Position numbers and translations under genes: made by a program. A stretch of 64,000 nt of DNA from Bacillus pumilus (lineage in GTDB: Bacteria > Bacillota > Bacilli > Bacillales > Bacillaceae), in assembly GCF_003431975.1 (NCBI RefSeq), contig NZ_CP027116.1:2666001-2730000 (forward strand). Direction: 5' to 3'. The notes beneath the pieces are model-generated. The model had not been told where the DNA came from. It saw only the letters and a list, made by a program, of their open reading frames with translations, and did no database searches. The number at the start of each line of letters is the position of its first letter. The first letter of the stretch is position 1. This document shows, one piece after another, positions 18,483 through 28,350 of this stretch.

Positions 18483-18629
18483 CTACACTTCGTATGGCTC
18501 ACCTGTGATTTCCTCATATTGTTCGGGTGTGATTCTCCCCGCTGCCACTGTGTTATATACCATTTCTTTTGTCCATAATTCTCTATCATAAAAACCTTTG
18601 ATTCTACTGAACCAATCGAAATCACTCAC
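18483..18629 (-). CDS. XkdX family protein
   Basis: 48 residues, GTG start overlapping the stop of the preceding gene by four bases (GTGA) and preceded by GGGGGTGATCC. The sequence has DFDWFSRIKGFYDRELWTKE and GRITPEQYEEITGEPYEV, the compact XkdX signature (WYN or YT..MV...V..G.IT..EY..ITG). It is a small tail-module protein of unknown role found after the tail-fibre genes in many Bacillus phages. Confidence 0.9.
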   Translation of the reverse strand: MSDFDWFSRIKGFYDRELWTKEMVYNTVAAGRITPEQYEEITGEPYEV

Positions 18630-18901
18630 GATGGATCACCCCCTAATGCAAACAAGTAATAAAGCTCGGCAACTTGTTTCTCCATGAGGTCTATTTTTGA
18701 CGGCTGCGGCTTTGGCTGCAAGCTCTCTATATACTCTTTGGATGCTGATTCAAACCACACTCTTTTTTTCTCGTCATACTCGGGAAGATACAACCCCTCT
18801 TGTGGTCGTACATCCGTAGCATTTTTCGGAATCTCTTCATAATCACTTATCACATCTTCGCCTAAATACATAAAATTTTCGTCATATAAAAAAATATGCA
18901 T
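18626..18901 (-). CDS. XkdW/YqcD-like phage protein
   Basis: 91 residues, acidic, beginning MHIFLYDENFMYLGEDVISD and containing RPQEGLYLPEYDEKKRVWFE and a C-terminal helix KIDLMEKQVAELYYLFALGG. That layout is shared by the small proteins between tail fibre and XkdX genes in PBSX/skin-type phages. Exact role unknown. Confidence 0.7.
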   Translation of the reverse strand: MHIFLYDENFMYLGEDVISDYEEIPKNATDVRPQEGLYLPEYDEKKRVWFESASKEYIESLQPKPQPSKIDLMEKQVAELYYLFALGGDPS

Positions 18902-18913
18902 GTACCTTACCTC

Positions 18914-20485
18914 CTACCACAACGGAATAGATTCATTTATTTCAAATCTGCTTACAAAAGAATTATCGTTAGCAGACATCCCATCAAAACGCAAAGAACC
19001 ATCTTTTTCTAATGTGAATCTAGCAGAGCCATAAGACCCTACCGTTGCACCGAGAAACACAGCTTTTGAAGCCGGTTTTTGAGTAAAACGGGCAATGACT
19101 GCATCATTTGCCGGGACTCCCTCAAAGGACCCTCGAAGTAGTAATTCATTTTGACGTATGGAGAATTGGAGAGGGTTACTCGCATATTGTTTTACTGTTC
19201 CAGCGACTAACGTCACCTGATTCCATGTGCTGATTGAATCATCATCCGTCAGCATACGTTTCCACCCTCTGAACGATCCGTCCGTATGAGTCGTTCCCCA
19301 CCAATGAAGATTATCTCCACTTCGGATAATATGGAACGTTTTTCGGTTGTTGCTGTTGTCTATTATATAAATATTGAACCAAGATGAATCGGTTTTACTC
19401 GGCATATTCACAACATTTGTTCCAACGGCGTAATAACAACCCGACGGCAACGTTAATATGTCCGTACCATTCGGCAACAATTGGCTTTGCCCTGTTTCAG
19501 ATAGCAAATTATGATTCGAGAGTCTAGCCCATCCACTCCACGAATTATTGTTTAAATAATTGGTGTAAATGTTATTGGCGTAATCCGTAGCATACACCCA
19601 TCCAAACGTCCCCTTTCCATTTGTCGCATCCGTCATGTGGAAAAAGCCTCTGAATGAACGGTGATTAGGCAAGTCTTTTGAATTAGCTATTGCATAGAAG
19701 GTTCCTTGCCCTAATCCATTATTGATAACTTCGTCTAAGATGCTTAAAGAAGTATCCTTAATTGAGATCAATGGCATTCCTGAATCTAGCGTAATTTTCT
19801 TTTGCTGAAAACCCGCAACAAGGTCTTTAGCCATTTTCAATGCTCCGTCGGGTGTCTCTGCGTGATCGTCCGTATATTTTTTAGCTGCTGCAAGCGCTTC
19901 GGCTACTTTAGCTTTTGCACCTTCTTTTGTTTCAAGCGCTTCAAGATCGTCAAGCTTTTCTTTCAAGTGGTCTAGCTGCTCCTGCAACTCTGCGGTGATT
20001 TCGTCGATACTTCCTTGCAACTCTGCTGCCATGCGTTCTATTTCGGTTTTAAGTGTTTGGAAATCGTCGATATAATACTCCGCAACCGGGACAATGTCCT
20101 GATCGATTAAATTACGTTGTATCGTAAAAGTAAACTCATGAACCGACATTGATTGAGTGTTTCGATAATAAAGATTGAGCGCGGCTCTCACTCGTCCATA
20201 TTGTTTGATTTCCTCGTCATCAAGGACGTACGTGGCCAATCCTTCCACTTTATCAACCAATTCAATATCTCTGACATGTTTTGCCCCCGAATCAAATTTT
20301 AGTACAAGTTTCGCATCTACTGCGGATAAAGGAAGAGGAACGCCGTCTTTACGCAATGTAAAAAGAAGTTTTGCGGTCCCGATATCCTGTGTTGAGAATA
20401 CAATTTGTGATTGATATACACTTTGCGTATAAGCATCGATATCGAATTTTAACCCGCCATTTTTAAAGATCTTATTATCCGTCAC
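18914..20485 (-). CDS. Baseplate upper protein (BppU N-terminal domain) / tail fibre
   Basis: 523 residues. Residues 1-135 resemble the BppU N-terminal domain (IVFSTQDIGTAKLLFTLRKD, VEGLATYVLDDEEI, HEFTFTIQRNLIDQDIVPV). A long coiled coil (about 140-205) is followed by a beta-rich receptor-binding part with YAIANSKDLPNHRSFRGFFH and GTTHTDGSFRGWKRM, repeats typical of fibre tips. It lies 11 bases before the XkdW-like gene. Probable host-adsorption structure. Confidence 0.85.
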   Translation of the reverse strand: MTDNKIFKNGGLKFDIDAYTQSVYQSQIVFSTQDIGTAKLLFTLRKDGVPLPLSAVDAKLVLKFDSGAKHVRDIELVDKVEGLATYVLDDEEIKQYGRVRAALNLYYRNTQSMSVHEFTFTIQRNLIDQDIVPVAEYYIDDFQTLKTEIERMAAELQGSIDEITAELQEQLDHLKEKLDDLEALETKEGAKAKVAEALAAAKKYTDDHAETPDGALKMAKDLVAGFQQKKITLDSGMPLISIKDTSLSILDEVINNGLGQGTFYAIANSKDLPNHRSFRGFFHMTDATNGKGTFGWVYATDYANNIYTNYLNNNSWSGWARLSNHNLLSETGQSQLLPNGTDILTLPSGCYYAVGTNVVNMPSKTDSSWFNIYIIDNSNNRKTFHIIRSGDNLHWWGTTHTDGSFRGWKRMLTDDDSISTWNQVTLVAGTVKQYASNPLQFSIRQNELLLRGSFEGVPANDAVIARFTQKPASKAVFLGATVGSYGSARFTLEKDGSLRFDGMSANDNSFVSRFEINESIPLW

Positions 20486-20496
20486 AGTATCCCCCC

Positions 20497-22365
20497 TTAA
20501 GTGATATTTCCGGCTGTGAGTATTGGATCAACGCTCTTATCATTTAATGCTGATACTTTCCCAGCGCCTTTTAATCGGTTGCCGTAATGCTGTATGGATG
20601 AACATTTGCTAGTTAAATACATACCGTGTCGACCTGTTTTCCCGGTTGCTGTGTTATTACGAACGGCGCTATTTTTGACGCCATCCATGAACAAAATAAA
20701 GTCATATTCATCCCCACGCTTGCCCGCATTCATGATCGTGTTTTCATCTACTTGTACATATTCAGAATCACCCGAGACAGATATACCCGAGAAACCGATC
20801 TCTTCAAGCGTGTTATCATCCACCGAAACATAATCGCAATTTCCTTCCTCGATCCGCACGCCATTCCCTTGAATGTCACGCCCTGTGTTGTGGTGAACCT
20901 TTCCCCGGGTGCTGCGTGTAACCAGTACGCCGTGGTGTCCAATGTTCTCCATATTGTTACCTTCAATAACAAAATGCTTCACATCTGAAACATGAATACC
21001 GTGCCTTGTCGTCCCGTCAATTTGATTGCCCTTAATAGCCACATGATCAATGGTTTGATACCCTTTACGGCCGTACACCTGTATTGCGTGGTCAACTGAC
21101 ATATTGATAAATTTGTTGTTTGTAATTGTGTGACGCTTTGTCTTGTTTACTCTGCCAGTCGGGTTTCCGTTTTTGTCTTGAGTATAAACGCTGCTGACGC
21201 TTGGCAATAACGTTCTAACGCCGCCGGAACAGTTTTCAAAAGTGTTACCGTCAACAAATACGTCTTGCCATTTGTTGCCCGATACCGCCCATTCTGTGCA
21301 ATCGTAAACCTTGTTATTGAGGAATCTAATGCCTGAATAAAGAACACCGTCAGTGCTTGTATGTGAATCAATCGCTCTAGGATAGCCTCCAAGCTCTGCG
21401 GATTTTCTAATCTTACAGTTTTGCATGGTGATGTTTCGTGTTGGCGTATGATCATAGGCACCAAAAGCGCCAAAATTGCTTGCTGAACGCATTAAATCAA
21501 CTTGAACAGCTGCCGAAAACCATCTGTCCCCTACGTAATCCGCAAACCCTTCGAATGTCACATTATCAATCAAGACATCTTCATTCCCTGCACAATCAAA
21601 CGCATGTCCACCACAAACATTTCTCAAAGTGATATCTCGCATGGTGATTCCAGACGCATGAGCAAACGCAAAAATAGAACATTGCTGTTTGATCACATGC
21701 CCCATACTGTCAATAATCCCTTGTCCCTCGATGACGATATTCCCATTCCCGTTATAACCAGTGCTTTGATCGGTTGCGTCGCCGTTAACAAACATTGATC
21801 CAACAAAATCACGTTTTACATGCACGCCTGCTTGAAACTCAATTCTTGCTCCCTGATAAACCCTTATTGTCTCTCTTTGGGTGTATGTCCCGGGAGGCAC
21901 AACGATTTTGACAGGGTATGTTTTCGATAGGTCGAGTGCTGCTTGCATCGCTTTCGTGAAATTGCCTAGTTTATTCAAAAAAGGCTTAAGCGACACATAA
22001 ACCATTGCATCACTAATCTTCTGATCAATTTGCGCAAATTCGTAGTCAAATCGGTCTTTTGCTGTGGGATGAATCGTCGCATCTGAAGCAACTCTAAGAT
22101 CAACCACCTCTTTGACATCTTCGCCATCATGATTAACGACAAGATTCACAAACCGAGAATGCAGATTGTCAAGCCGATTTCCAACGGTATACATGCCATG
22201 TTTAATCTGTGACGATCGATGTGCAGCTGCGCTGTTGATGTGGTCCTGCAATTCTAGGCTAGTTTTGTTAAACCCTTTTTCAATGATGCTAAAACTGTCA
22301 TTGATATTATTACGCGCTTCTCTATCCCAAGCCGCATCTACACGCTTTAAAGCGACATTTGCCAT
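20497..22365 (-). CDS. Tail spike with right-handed parallel beta-helix
   Basis: 622 residues. The N-terminal 75 residues are a helical connector. From about 120 on, pectate-lyase-like repeats follow (ARIEFQAGVHVKRDF, GITMRDITLRNVCG, RFLNNKVYDCTEWAVSGN, HVAIKGNQIDGTTRHGIHV, FVIEGNNMENIGHHGVLV, YVSVDDNTLEEIGFSGISV). The repeated N.....G..G pattern marks parallel beta-helix coils, found in polysaccharide-binding or degrading spikes. Target polymer (teichoic acid or capsule) is not readable. Confidence 0.88.
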   Translation of the reverse strand: MANVALKRVDAAWDREARNNINDSFSIIEKGFNKTSLELQDHINSAAAHRSSQIKHGMYTVGNRLDNLHSRFVNLVVNHDGEDVKEVVDLRVASDATIHPTAKDRFDYEFAQIDQKISDAMVYVSLKPFLNKLGNFTKAMQAALDLSKTYPVKIVVPPGTYTQRETIRVYQGARIEFQAGVHVKRDFVGSMFVNGDATDQSTGYNGNGNIVIEGQGIIDSMGHVIKQQCSIFAFAHASGITMRDITLRNVCGGHAFDCAGNEDVLIDNVTFEGFADYVGDRWFSAAVQVDLMRSASNFGAFGAYDHTPTRNITMQNCKIRKSAELGGYPRAIDSHTSTDGVLYSGIRFLNNKVYDCTEWAVSGNKWQDVFVDGNTFENCSGGVRTLLPSVSSVYTQDKNGNPTGRVNKTKRHTITNNKFINMSVDHAIQVYGRKGYQTIDHVAIKGNQIDGTTRHGIHVSDVKHFVIEGNNMENIGHHGVLVTRSTRGKVHHNTGRDIQGNGVRIEEGNCDYVSVDDNTLEEIGFSGISVSGDSEYVQVDENTIMNAGKRGDEYDFILFMDGVKNSAVRNNTATGKTGRHGMYLTSKCSSIQHYGNRLKGAGKVSALNDKSVDPILTAGNIT

Positions 22366-22382
22366 GATTGTCCCTCCTTCAT

Positions 22383-24128
22383 TTATTTGGATTCAAGGGC
22401 CTTTAATCTTTTATCTAAATTCGTGATATCAACGACCATTTGATTCAGGTTGATTTCGGCGCCTGTTTGATCGACTCTAATTTTTGATATCTTGATAAAA
22501 TCTTCGCTACTGATCATGCCGTCATTGCTTTCATCAGCCAATACAACGGCGCCTGCTGCTATTTCCTTCGGATCATAACCATCTTCAAATAGAGTTTCTG
22601 GTCCTATTCTGACTTTTCCCGGCGCAAGCACCCCGGTCGCATAAGCTAGATTAAAAGAGACCGTTCCAGCTAGAGCCGATTCTTTGATTTTTCCGGTTTT
22701 TTGATCCACAAGCTTACTGACTGCTTTTGAGCTAGATGATAAACCTGCAATTGTATCTGTCCCTTTTTTCTTGATGGTCCCAAACGTAAATTTTGGAGAT
22801 ATATTCGGATTAGAATAACTAACTTTTTCAACCACCTTGAGTAAAACGTCCACACCTAATGGATCAAGCAAACAATAAGCATAATCAAGTCGATTGATAT
22901 CATTTAAATTCATTTCCTCTAAGTCCTGCGCGGTTAAAGAAATGGAAATGTCCCAAGAATCATACAAAGCCTTTTTCAGTGCTTCTTTTAAGTCTGAGGC
23001 GTTTGTAATATCATCTGAATAAAATGGTTCTGCTTCTATGATTCCGTATTCTTCTGCGAGTGGGGATGTATAGTCGATGACCGCAGAATACCTTTCATCT
23101 CCTACTAGCTCCCTAAATGGTGTGATAATCCCGCCATCTAAAAGATAGTTAAAAGGAACAGTCCCTTTTTTCTTTGTGTTTGGATTGTCGGTGTCTTTTT
23201 TGAAAGTGGCTTTCACTGTATACTCTTTGCTATCCATTCCCCTTGCGACTTCAATCACTTTTTCTTCCTTTTCTTTTGCGTAGGTGGTAATGGTTTTGTT
23301 GGACCCGCCGACGTTAAAGACCCATTTGCCCCCCATCGGATGAACAATCGTTTTAAAACTAAAGCCTGTACCTTGAAACTTGAAGCTGAATGTCGCTCCT
23401 ATTTCTTTGGTTACAGGCTTATTGTCAGAATCGTTAATTTCATATTTTCCTGTTTTTGATTCATAGGGAATGGCTTTAGCTGTCGATGTATCTTTTTGCT
23501 CTTTTTGTTTCCCGTACCCCTTGATATAAGTCACAAATTTGCTGGCGTCTAAATCTTCTCCAATATCTGATATGTTGAATTGATGAAGAAACTGTTTGTC
23601 GGTCACTGTGCCAAGTTTAGCTCCTATATAGACAGTGTTTTGTGCATAGTCAAATTCAGCGCCTAAATCAGCTATGATTCGCTGAAAGAGTGCCAACTTA
23701 TTATCTGACCCAAAATCATCATATTTTAGCGTCTCAGGCAGTTCAGAAAGGTTCAAGATGTATTTATACCCCGTACCCTTAAACACCATATCAAGCAAAT
23801 AGAATGGGCTAAAATCGCCTTTGTAAGATTCATAGATTCGTCTGCATTTCAAATCATCGAAAAAACGGTGGTCATTTGTACAATCAATTTTCACTAGATT
23901 TCCAACCACTCTACGGCCACGCTTGGTGATAATATATTCTTCGTCTTTATAAACGAAATAATTCCTTTGCTTAATTAAGTCAAAGCCGTGCTTGTTGTCT
24001 TCTGTTCTCACGCCTGAAACAGCTACTGATTTTGCCCCCTGTTCTCCCTCAGTCAAAGTGACTGAAAATCCAAACAAAGGTTCAACAATCCCTTTTTTAT
24101 CTTTGATCATTAATAGCTCCGAGTCCAT
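22383..24128 (-). CDS. Prophage tail endopeptidase / tail-associated lysin (Prophage_tail family)
   Basis: 581 residues. This is the protein after Dit in siphophage order (Tal). The N-terminal half has the family patterns EDNKHGFDLIKQRNYFVYKD, LDMVFKGTGYKYIL and YVKGYG-like FVTYIKGYGKQ, and the C-terminus ends in a short coiled coil (MVVDITNLDKRLKALESK). The start at 24128, with AGGGGGTGG upstream, replaces a longer frame from 24155. It probably forms the baseplate hub and tail tip. Confidence 0.85.
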   Translation of the reverse strand: MDSELLMIKDKKGIVEPLFGFSVTLTEGEQGAKSVAVSGVRTEDNKHGFDLIKQRNYFVYKDEEYIITKRGRRVVGNLVKIDCTNDHRFFDDLKCRRIYESYKGDFSPFYLLDMVFKGTGYKYILNLSELPETLKYDDFGSDNKLALFQRIIADLGAEFDYAQNTVYIGAKLGTVTDKQFLHQFNISDIGEDLDASKFVTYIKGYGKQKEQKDTSTAKAIPYESKTGKYEINDSDNKPVTKEIGATFSFKFQGTGFSFKTIVHPMGGKWVFNVGGSNKTITTYAKEKEEKVIEVARGMDSKEYTVKATFKKDTDNPNTKKKGTVPFNYLLDGGIITPFRELVGDERYSAVIDYTSPLAEEYGIIEAEPFYSDDITNASDLKEALKKALYDSWDISISLTAQDLEEMNLNDINRLDYAYCLLDPLGVDVLLKVVEKVSYSNPNISPKFTFGTIKKKGTDTIAGLSSSSKAVSKLVDQKTGKIKESALAGTVSFNLAYATGVLAPGKVRIGPETLFEDGYDPKEIAAGAVVLADESNDGMISSEDFIKISKIRVDQTGAEINLNQMVVDITNLDKRLKALESK

Positions 24129-24142
24129 TACATTTCCACCCC

Positions 24143-24943
24143 CTATACATACCAAAAATGAAAATCAAATGATGTTTCTATTGCTCCTGATGTCCCTTTG
24201 ATTTCAATGTCATTCCAACCGGGTGCTAATGTTATTCTTTTTCGATTGGTTTCCGCGAAAATACTAATCCCATTTTTCAAATGCCTAATGCCAGCAAGGT
24301 GCAATTCATCATTCGCTTTCGTTGTTCCTTTATACGTAAACAGATCCCCTGTCGTAGAATTAATGATCTGAAGGTTTGAGGATGCACCTTTAAAAACGAT
24401 ATCAAGTGGCATTTCTCTCGGGTCTACCTGTACACCGCCGTTAAAAATGCGGAAACGTTTTGATTTGCTCTTATATGTCAAAGGTTCAGTTACAAGCCCC
24501 TGCCATTCGGTATTTTCAAAGTCGATAGCCGGATAAGTGCGCCCGATGGATCTGCACCAAGGTTTAGATGATTTGAAATTGATAGTGAATTTCCCTGTAC
24601 TCAAGTCCACAAATTCAGGAGTGAATGTGCTATCAACCTTTACGAACCATACCTTTCCCGGACTTCTGCTATCCACTAGGCCCATTTCTTCTTTCGTTGT
24701 AAATAAAGTCATAAGCTCATCAATGAATAAGACAAGATCGACATGATCGTTTGCGCGAATCAGAAAATCTGCTGTCAAATCGCGTCCTTCCCATGTGGTA
24801 CCTGCTGGGATCATTCCGTTTTTTCCTTCTACTGATTCGTATTCATTTTTTACAGAAAGGGAAGATTTGCGAAAACTGAGTACATCAAGACCCACTGACC
24901 GGGTGTCAATCCATTTTCCGTCTTTAAATATCGATAAATGCAT
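24143..24943 (-). CDS. Distal tail protein (Dit, Sipho_tail family)
   Basis: 266 residues. The N-terminal half shows the Dit pattern (FRKSSLSVKNEYESVEGKNG, TWEGRDLTADFLIR) and the end has the galectin-like beta domain (LAPGWNDIEIKGTSGAIETS, then FHFWYV). Its position between tape measure and Tal is the conserved siphophage order. It forms the ring joining the tail tube to the baseplate. Confidence 0.9.
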   Translation of the reverse strand: MHLSIFKDGKWIDTRSVGLDVLSFRKSSLSVKNEYESVEGKNGMIPAGTTWEGRDLTADFLIRANDHVDLVLFIDELMTLFTTKEEMGLVDSRSPGKVWFVKVDSTFTPEFVDLSTGKFTINFKSSKPWCRSIGRTYPAIDFENTEWQGLVTEPLTYKSKSKRFRIFNGGVQVDPREMPLDIVFKGASSNLQIINSTTGDLFTYKGTTKANDELHLAGIRHLKNGISIFAETNRKRITLAPGWNDIEIKGTSGAIETSFDFHFWYV

Positions 24944-24948
24944 CTACC

Positions 24949-27768
24949 TCACCCCTTGATTCCTAAGCGCCGATCAATAGCGTCACCGATCATCGTGTCG
25001 ATGTGCTCGAACTGAATCTTAGTCAGTTCATAACCATCAATAATAACTGGTGTGGGTTTAATTTGTGCGGCAGGGACAGACACGTTTATGTTATTGCTGG
25101 TTGCTTGCGGAACGGCGGGTGCAGCTGCTTCCTGTAAAGCTAATGATGCCCTATTGACCTTTGCTTGTGATTGTCTTAAACCAACTTCCAGACCAGCACC
25201 AATGTGCTTCCCTACATCATCACGCATAAGTCTTGATGGACTTTTAATCTTGAAAAAGTTCGTGAAACCTTCTTTGATATTACTGCCGATTTCGGTCACT
25301 TTATCCCACACAGCACCTGCCATTGATCCGATACCATCGATCAAACCTTGGATAATGTCTTTTCCAATTTGCACTAGGTCGATTCCCTCAAAGAATTTTA
25401 CAATATTATCCCAGATCGTTTGTGCCGTCTTCTTGATACTTTCCCAAGCGCCTTCCCAATCACCTTGTAAAAGTTTTAAGATTGTTTGAATGATGCCTAG
25501 TACAAGGGTTATGGCCGTTCCGACAATGAGCTTAATTGTTTCCCATACCACACGAGTTACTGTCTGGATAACAAACCAAGCGCCTTGAATGATAGGCAAA
25601 ATAACTGCCATTGCAATTTGAATAATGCTTACGATTGTGTTAAAAACTGTGGACACAATGGCCATGATCTGTTGTCCATTTTCATTCCAAAATTCCATGA
25701 TTTGAGTCAAGATACCACTGATAAACGTGTAAATTTCCGTGAATACTGTCATAATAATGCCCCAGATAAACGAAAGAACGGTCGATACAACTTGTTGAAT
25801 CGCTGTCCAGATTTCTAAAACCTTCTCACGAAAGGCTTCATTCTGTTGAAATAGCGTGACAAACACAGTGATGAGAATGCCGATAACAGCAATGATTGCA
25901 GCTACAACCCCAACCACTGCCAAAATAGGAGATAACAAAGCGCCAATGGAAATGCCCGCTGTGGCTGCGGCAGCTGTAAGGGCAACAAATATCGGATATA
26001 GAGCAAGGACAGCGCCTGCCAAAATACCTAATACTGTCGTAACAGCTACGATCGTTGCAGCAACACCGGGATTATTAGACGCCCAGTCCGCAAAAGCCTT
26101 GACGACTTGAGCAATAATGGATAACACTGGTTGTAAGGCAACAAGGAGATCGGCGAAAGCCTGTTGCAATTCGATCATAGGATCACTGTCCCATTCCGAC
26201 ATCGCTTCTTTCAGATCATTGGTTCCTTCTTTAAGATCCACCTGCTTTTTTTCTGCATTTAAAATCGTGTCAATGATTTTGGTGCCTTGGTCTTCCCACA
26301 TAGTTCCAAACATTTTGACGCCAAGTTGATTTCGTGCAGCAGCATCATCCACTTTCGAAAGCGCTTTTGTAGCTTCTAGCATTGCTACTTGACCTTTTTC
26401 GCCTCCCTTTGCAATAGCTACGCCCCATTCTTCGAACTTATCAATGCTTAGTCCAGCAGCGTCAATTATTTGCCTTGTCGCTTTGTCTGTACCTGCACCG
26501 AATTCAGCCATCTTGATCCGGCCTTCTTTTAGCCCGTCTAAAAGGTTGTCGATGTTCCATGTTTTCGTATCAACACCAGCTGCCATAATTGCTTGTATTT
26601 CTTGCGCTGTATATCCTGCTTGTGCCATCTGATCGCCGTACTCTGAAATGATATCCAGCTGTTCAGGAGGAAAACCCGTTTTAAGCAACGTGTTCATGAG
26701 TCCTAGCGCTTCCTCATTGGTGATACCTAGCGTTGCTCCAACCTCATTGGCTTCCTGAATCAATTCATTAAAATCAATTCCTCCAAATGTAGACGCCATC
26801 GTCGCGGCCATTTTCACAACAGATGCATTTGTCTCGTCCGATGCGTTCTTGTTAAGCGCCCACTGTCTTCTCACGCCTTCGAGTGCCGCTTCTGCATCTA
26901 CGCCGTAAGCCTCTACAGTTTTAATGGCTTCAAATACTGACTGTTTAGATGACTCTGGGACTTCGAAAGAAATGTCAATCTTCGTTTCCAGATTAGATGT
27001 GTCTAGCGCTTTATCAACAGCACCTGAAATACCGCCTCCAGCAAGCAACGCGCCTGCAACGTTTTCGATGCCGTAATCAAGTTCATCAAGTGCATTTCTT
27101 GTATCATCTGCTTGAGATTCAAGACGCTGAAGCTCCTGACGTACCTGCTGGATTGAGCTTCCACTATCCATGCTTCTTAAAGTAGAACGTAAACGTTCAA
27201 GATCAACATTGGAGCCTAATGCCTGCCTGCCAATACGTTGCAATGCATGTTCCATGTCACGACTAGTGGCCGTTCCATTATTAATCGCATTGACGAGTCT
27301 TTGGCCGATAGCGTTAGCGTAATCTTCTACAGATGATTCAGTCGCATCAAAAAGACGAGTTAAATCCCTTTGTCCTTCTGCGGCTCTTTGCTGTTCCCTA
27401 TCCATGTCTTGAAGTGCAGTTTCAAAGCGCTGCATGGTGCGGGCAGTGTCCGCCAACTCCCTTTGAAAGGCCCTATACTGTTCTTCTTTTATGTCGCCTC
27501 TTTCAAATTGTTGTTGCACCTGCGCTTCTGCGGCTTTCAATTGATCGAGTTTCTTTCTTGTGTTCTCAACGGAGTCGCTTAAAAGCTTCTGTTTTTGTGC
27601 AAGTAGTGCCGTATTGTTCGGATCGAATTTAAGTAACTTTTCCACGTCTTTCAGTTCTGTTTGTAGGGACCTGCTTTGCTTATTAACATCTTTCAACGCC
27701 TTGTCTAGTCCTGTTGTTTCTGCGCCTAATTCAATCGTGATCCCTTTGATACGGCTTTTTCCTGCCAT
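24949..27768 (-). CDS. Tail tape measure protein
   Basis: 939 residues. An N-terminal coiled coil (KALKDVNKQSRSLQTELKDV and on to about residue 250) precedes a TP901/phiE125-type domain (GVRRQWALNKNASDETNASV, MAATMASTFGGIDFNELIQE) and two large hydrophobic blocks (about 580-665 and 700-790) used in DNA ejection. It ends with SPSRLMRDDVGKHIGAGLEV, the common tape-measure tail motif. Start at ATG 27768, ten bases after GAGGTG; the longer frame begins GTG inside that site. Predicted tail length from a ~940-residue ruler is roughly 140 nm. Confidence 0.95.
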   Translation of the reverse strand: MAGKSRIKGITIELGAETTGLDKALKDVNKQSRSLQTELKDVEKLLKFDPNNTALLAQKQKLLSDSVENTRKKLDQLKAAEAQVQQQFERGDIKEEQYRAFQRELADTARTMQRFETALQDMDREQQRAAEGQRDLTRLFDATESSVEDYANAIGQRLVNAINNGTATSRDMEHALQRIGRQALGSNVDLERLRSTLRSMDSGSSIQQVRQELQRLESQADDTRNALDELDYGIENVAGALLAGGGISGAVDKALDTSNLETKIDISFEVPESSKQSVFEAIKTVEAYGVDAEAALEGVRRQWALNKNASDETNASVVKMAATMASTFGGIDFNELIQEANEVGATLGITNEEALGLMNTLLKTGFPPEQLDIISEYGDQMAQAGYTAQEIQAIMAAGVDTKTWNIDNLLDGLKEGRIKMAEFGAGTDKATRQIIDAAGLSIDKFEEWGVAIAKGGEKGQVAMLEATKALSKVDDAAARNQLGVKMFGTMWEDQGTKIIDTILNAEKKQVDLKEGTNDLKEAMSEWDSDPMIELQQAFADLLVALQPVLSIIAQVVKAFADWASNNPGVAATIVAVTTVLGILAGAVLALYPIFVALTAAAATAGISIGALLSPILAVVGVVAAIIAVIGILITVFVTLFQQNEAFREKVLEIWTAIQQVVSTVLSFIWGIIMTVFTEIYTFISGILTQIMEFWNENGQQIMAIVSTVFNTIVSIIQIAMAVILPIIQGAWFVIQTVTRVVWETIKLIVGTAITLVLGIIQTILKLLQGDWEGAWESIKKTAQTIWDNIVKFFEGIDLVQIGKDIIQGLIDGIGSMAGAVWDKVTEIGSNIKEGFTNFFKIKSPSRLMRDDVGKHIGAGLEVGLRQSQAKVNRASLALQEAAAPAVPQATSNNINVSVPAAQIKPTPVIIDGYELTKIQFEHIDTMIGDAIDRRLGIKG

Positions 27769-27790
27769 GCTTCTTCTCACCTCATTTCAT

Positions 27791-28350
27791 TTAGAATTTG
27801 TCGAAGTCGTCTTGATTTGCTTTTCTAACTTTAGCTTTCTTTTTCTTCTTCGGATTTGTCATTTCTACATACTCATCAACGTAATCAAGACACATCCCTA
27901 TTGTCATATCCTCAAGATCCGCCCTTGTAAGCTTGCATTTATAACAAAGAGCAAGAAACTGTTCTGTAGAAAGCTGAGATTCAGACGTTCCTTGCTCTTC
28001 GTTATTTACTTTTTTTTAGACTGTAAATTAGCTATCAATAATTCTTGCAGTTCGCCAAACACTTCGATAATTGGAAACTGATCGAATGTCTCAAGCCATT
28101 TTTCAGGTTCAGGGATGGTCTGATCAGCCGTCTTAGCGAAAGTCCATGTGATGTTGTATAAGACCTCGAAATCAATTTTTTCCATCGCGGATGAATCGAT
28201 ATTTTCAAAGTCTTGGATATTCTTCAAAACGCTTAGCTTTAATATTTCTGATAGAAAATCTTTGCCAAACTGTAACTTGTATTTTAAAGGTGTCGCTCCA
28301 TTTGTTTTAAAACGGATTTCTTTTCCGTCAATGATCACTGTCTTTTCCAT
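27791..28350 (-). CDS. Tail assembly chaperone long form gpGT (programmed -1 frameshift)
   Basis: The short gene (stop at 28006) ends TCT AAA AAA AAG TAA. Slipping back one base on the eight-A run opens a frame of 72 more codons beginning VNNEEQGTSE, through LCYKCKLTRADLEDMTIGMC to KANQDDFDKF and a TAA at 27791. The two frames join as a gpG/gpGT pair, as in lambda and many siphophages, where the long form chaperones the tape measure. The extension has no ribosome site of its own, ends 23 bases before the tape-measure ATG, and its product is about 186 residues. Confidence 0.9.
28006..28350 (-). CDS. Tail assembly chaperone short form (gpG-like)
   Basis: 114 residues (EKTVIIDGKEIRFKTNGATP ... 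ETFDQFPIIEVFGELQELLI), in the conserved slot between major tail protein and tape measure. It resembles the tail chaperone family of Gram-positive siphophages (short N-terminal beta part, then helices). Its start overlaps the stop of the major tail gene (TAATG). Ends on the slippery run described for the long form. Confidence 0.88.
   Translation of the reverse strand: MEKTVIIDGKEIRFKTNGATPLKYKLQFGKDFLSEILKLSVLKNIQDFENIDSSAMEKIDFEVLYNITWTFAKTADQTIPEPEKWLETFDQFPIIEVFGELQELLIANLQSKKK

Noticed and set aside
25052..26110. Several long plus-strand frames opposite the tape measure gene
   Set aside because: Typical antisense frames of a long helical protein gene; no start signals or family likeness.
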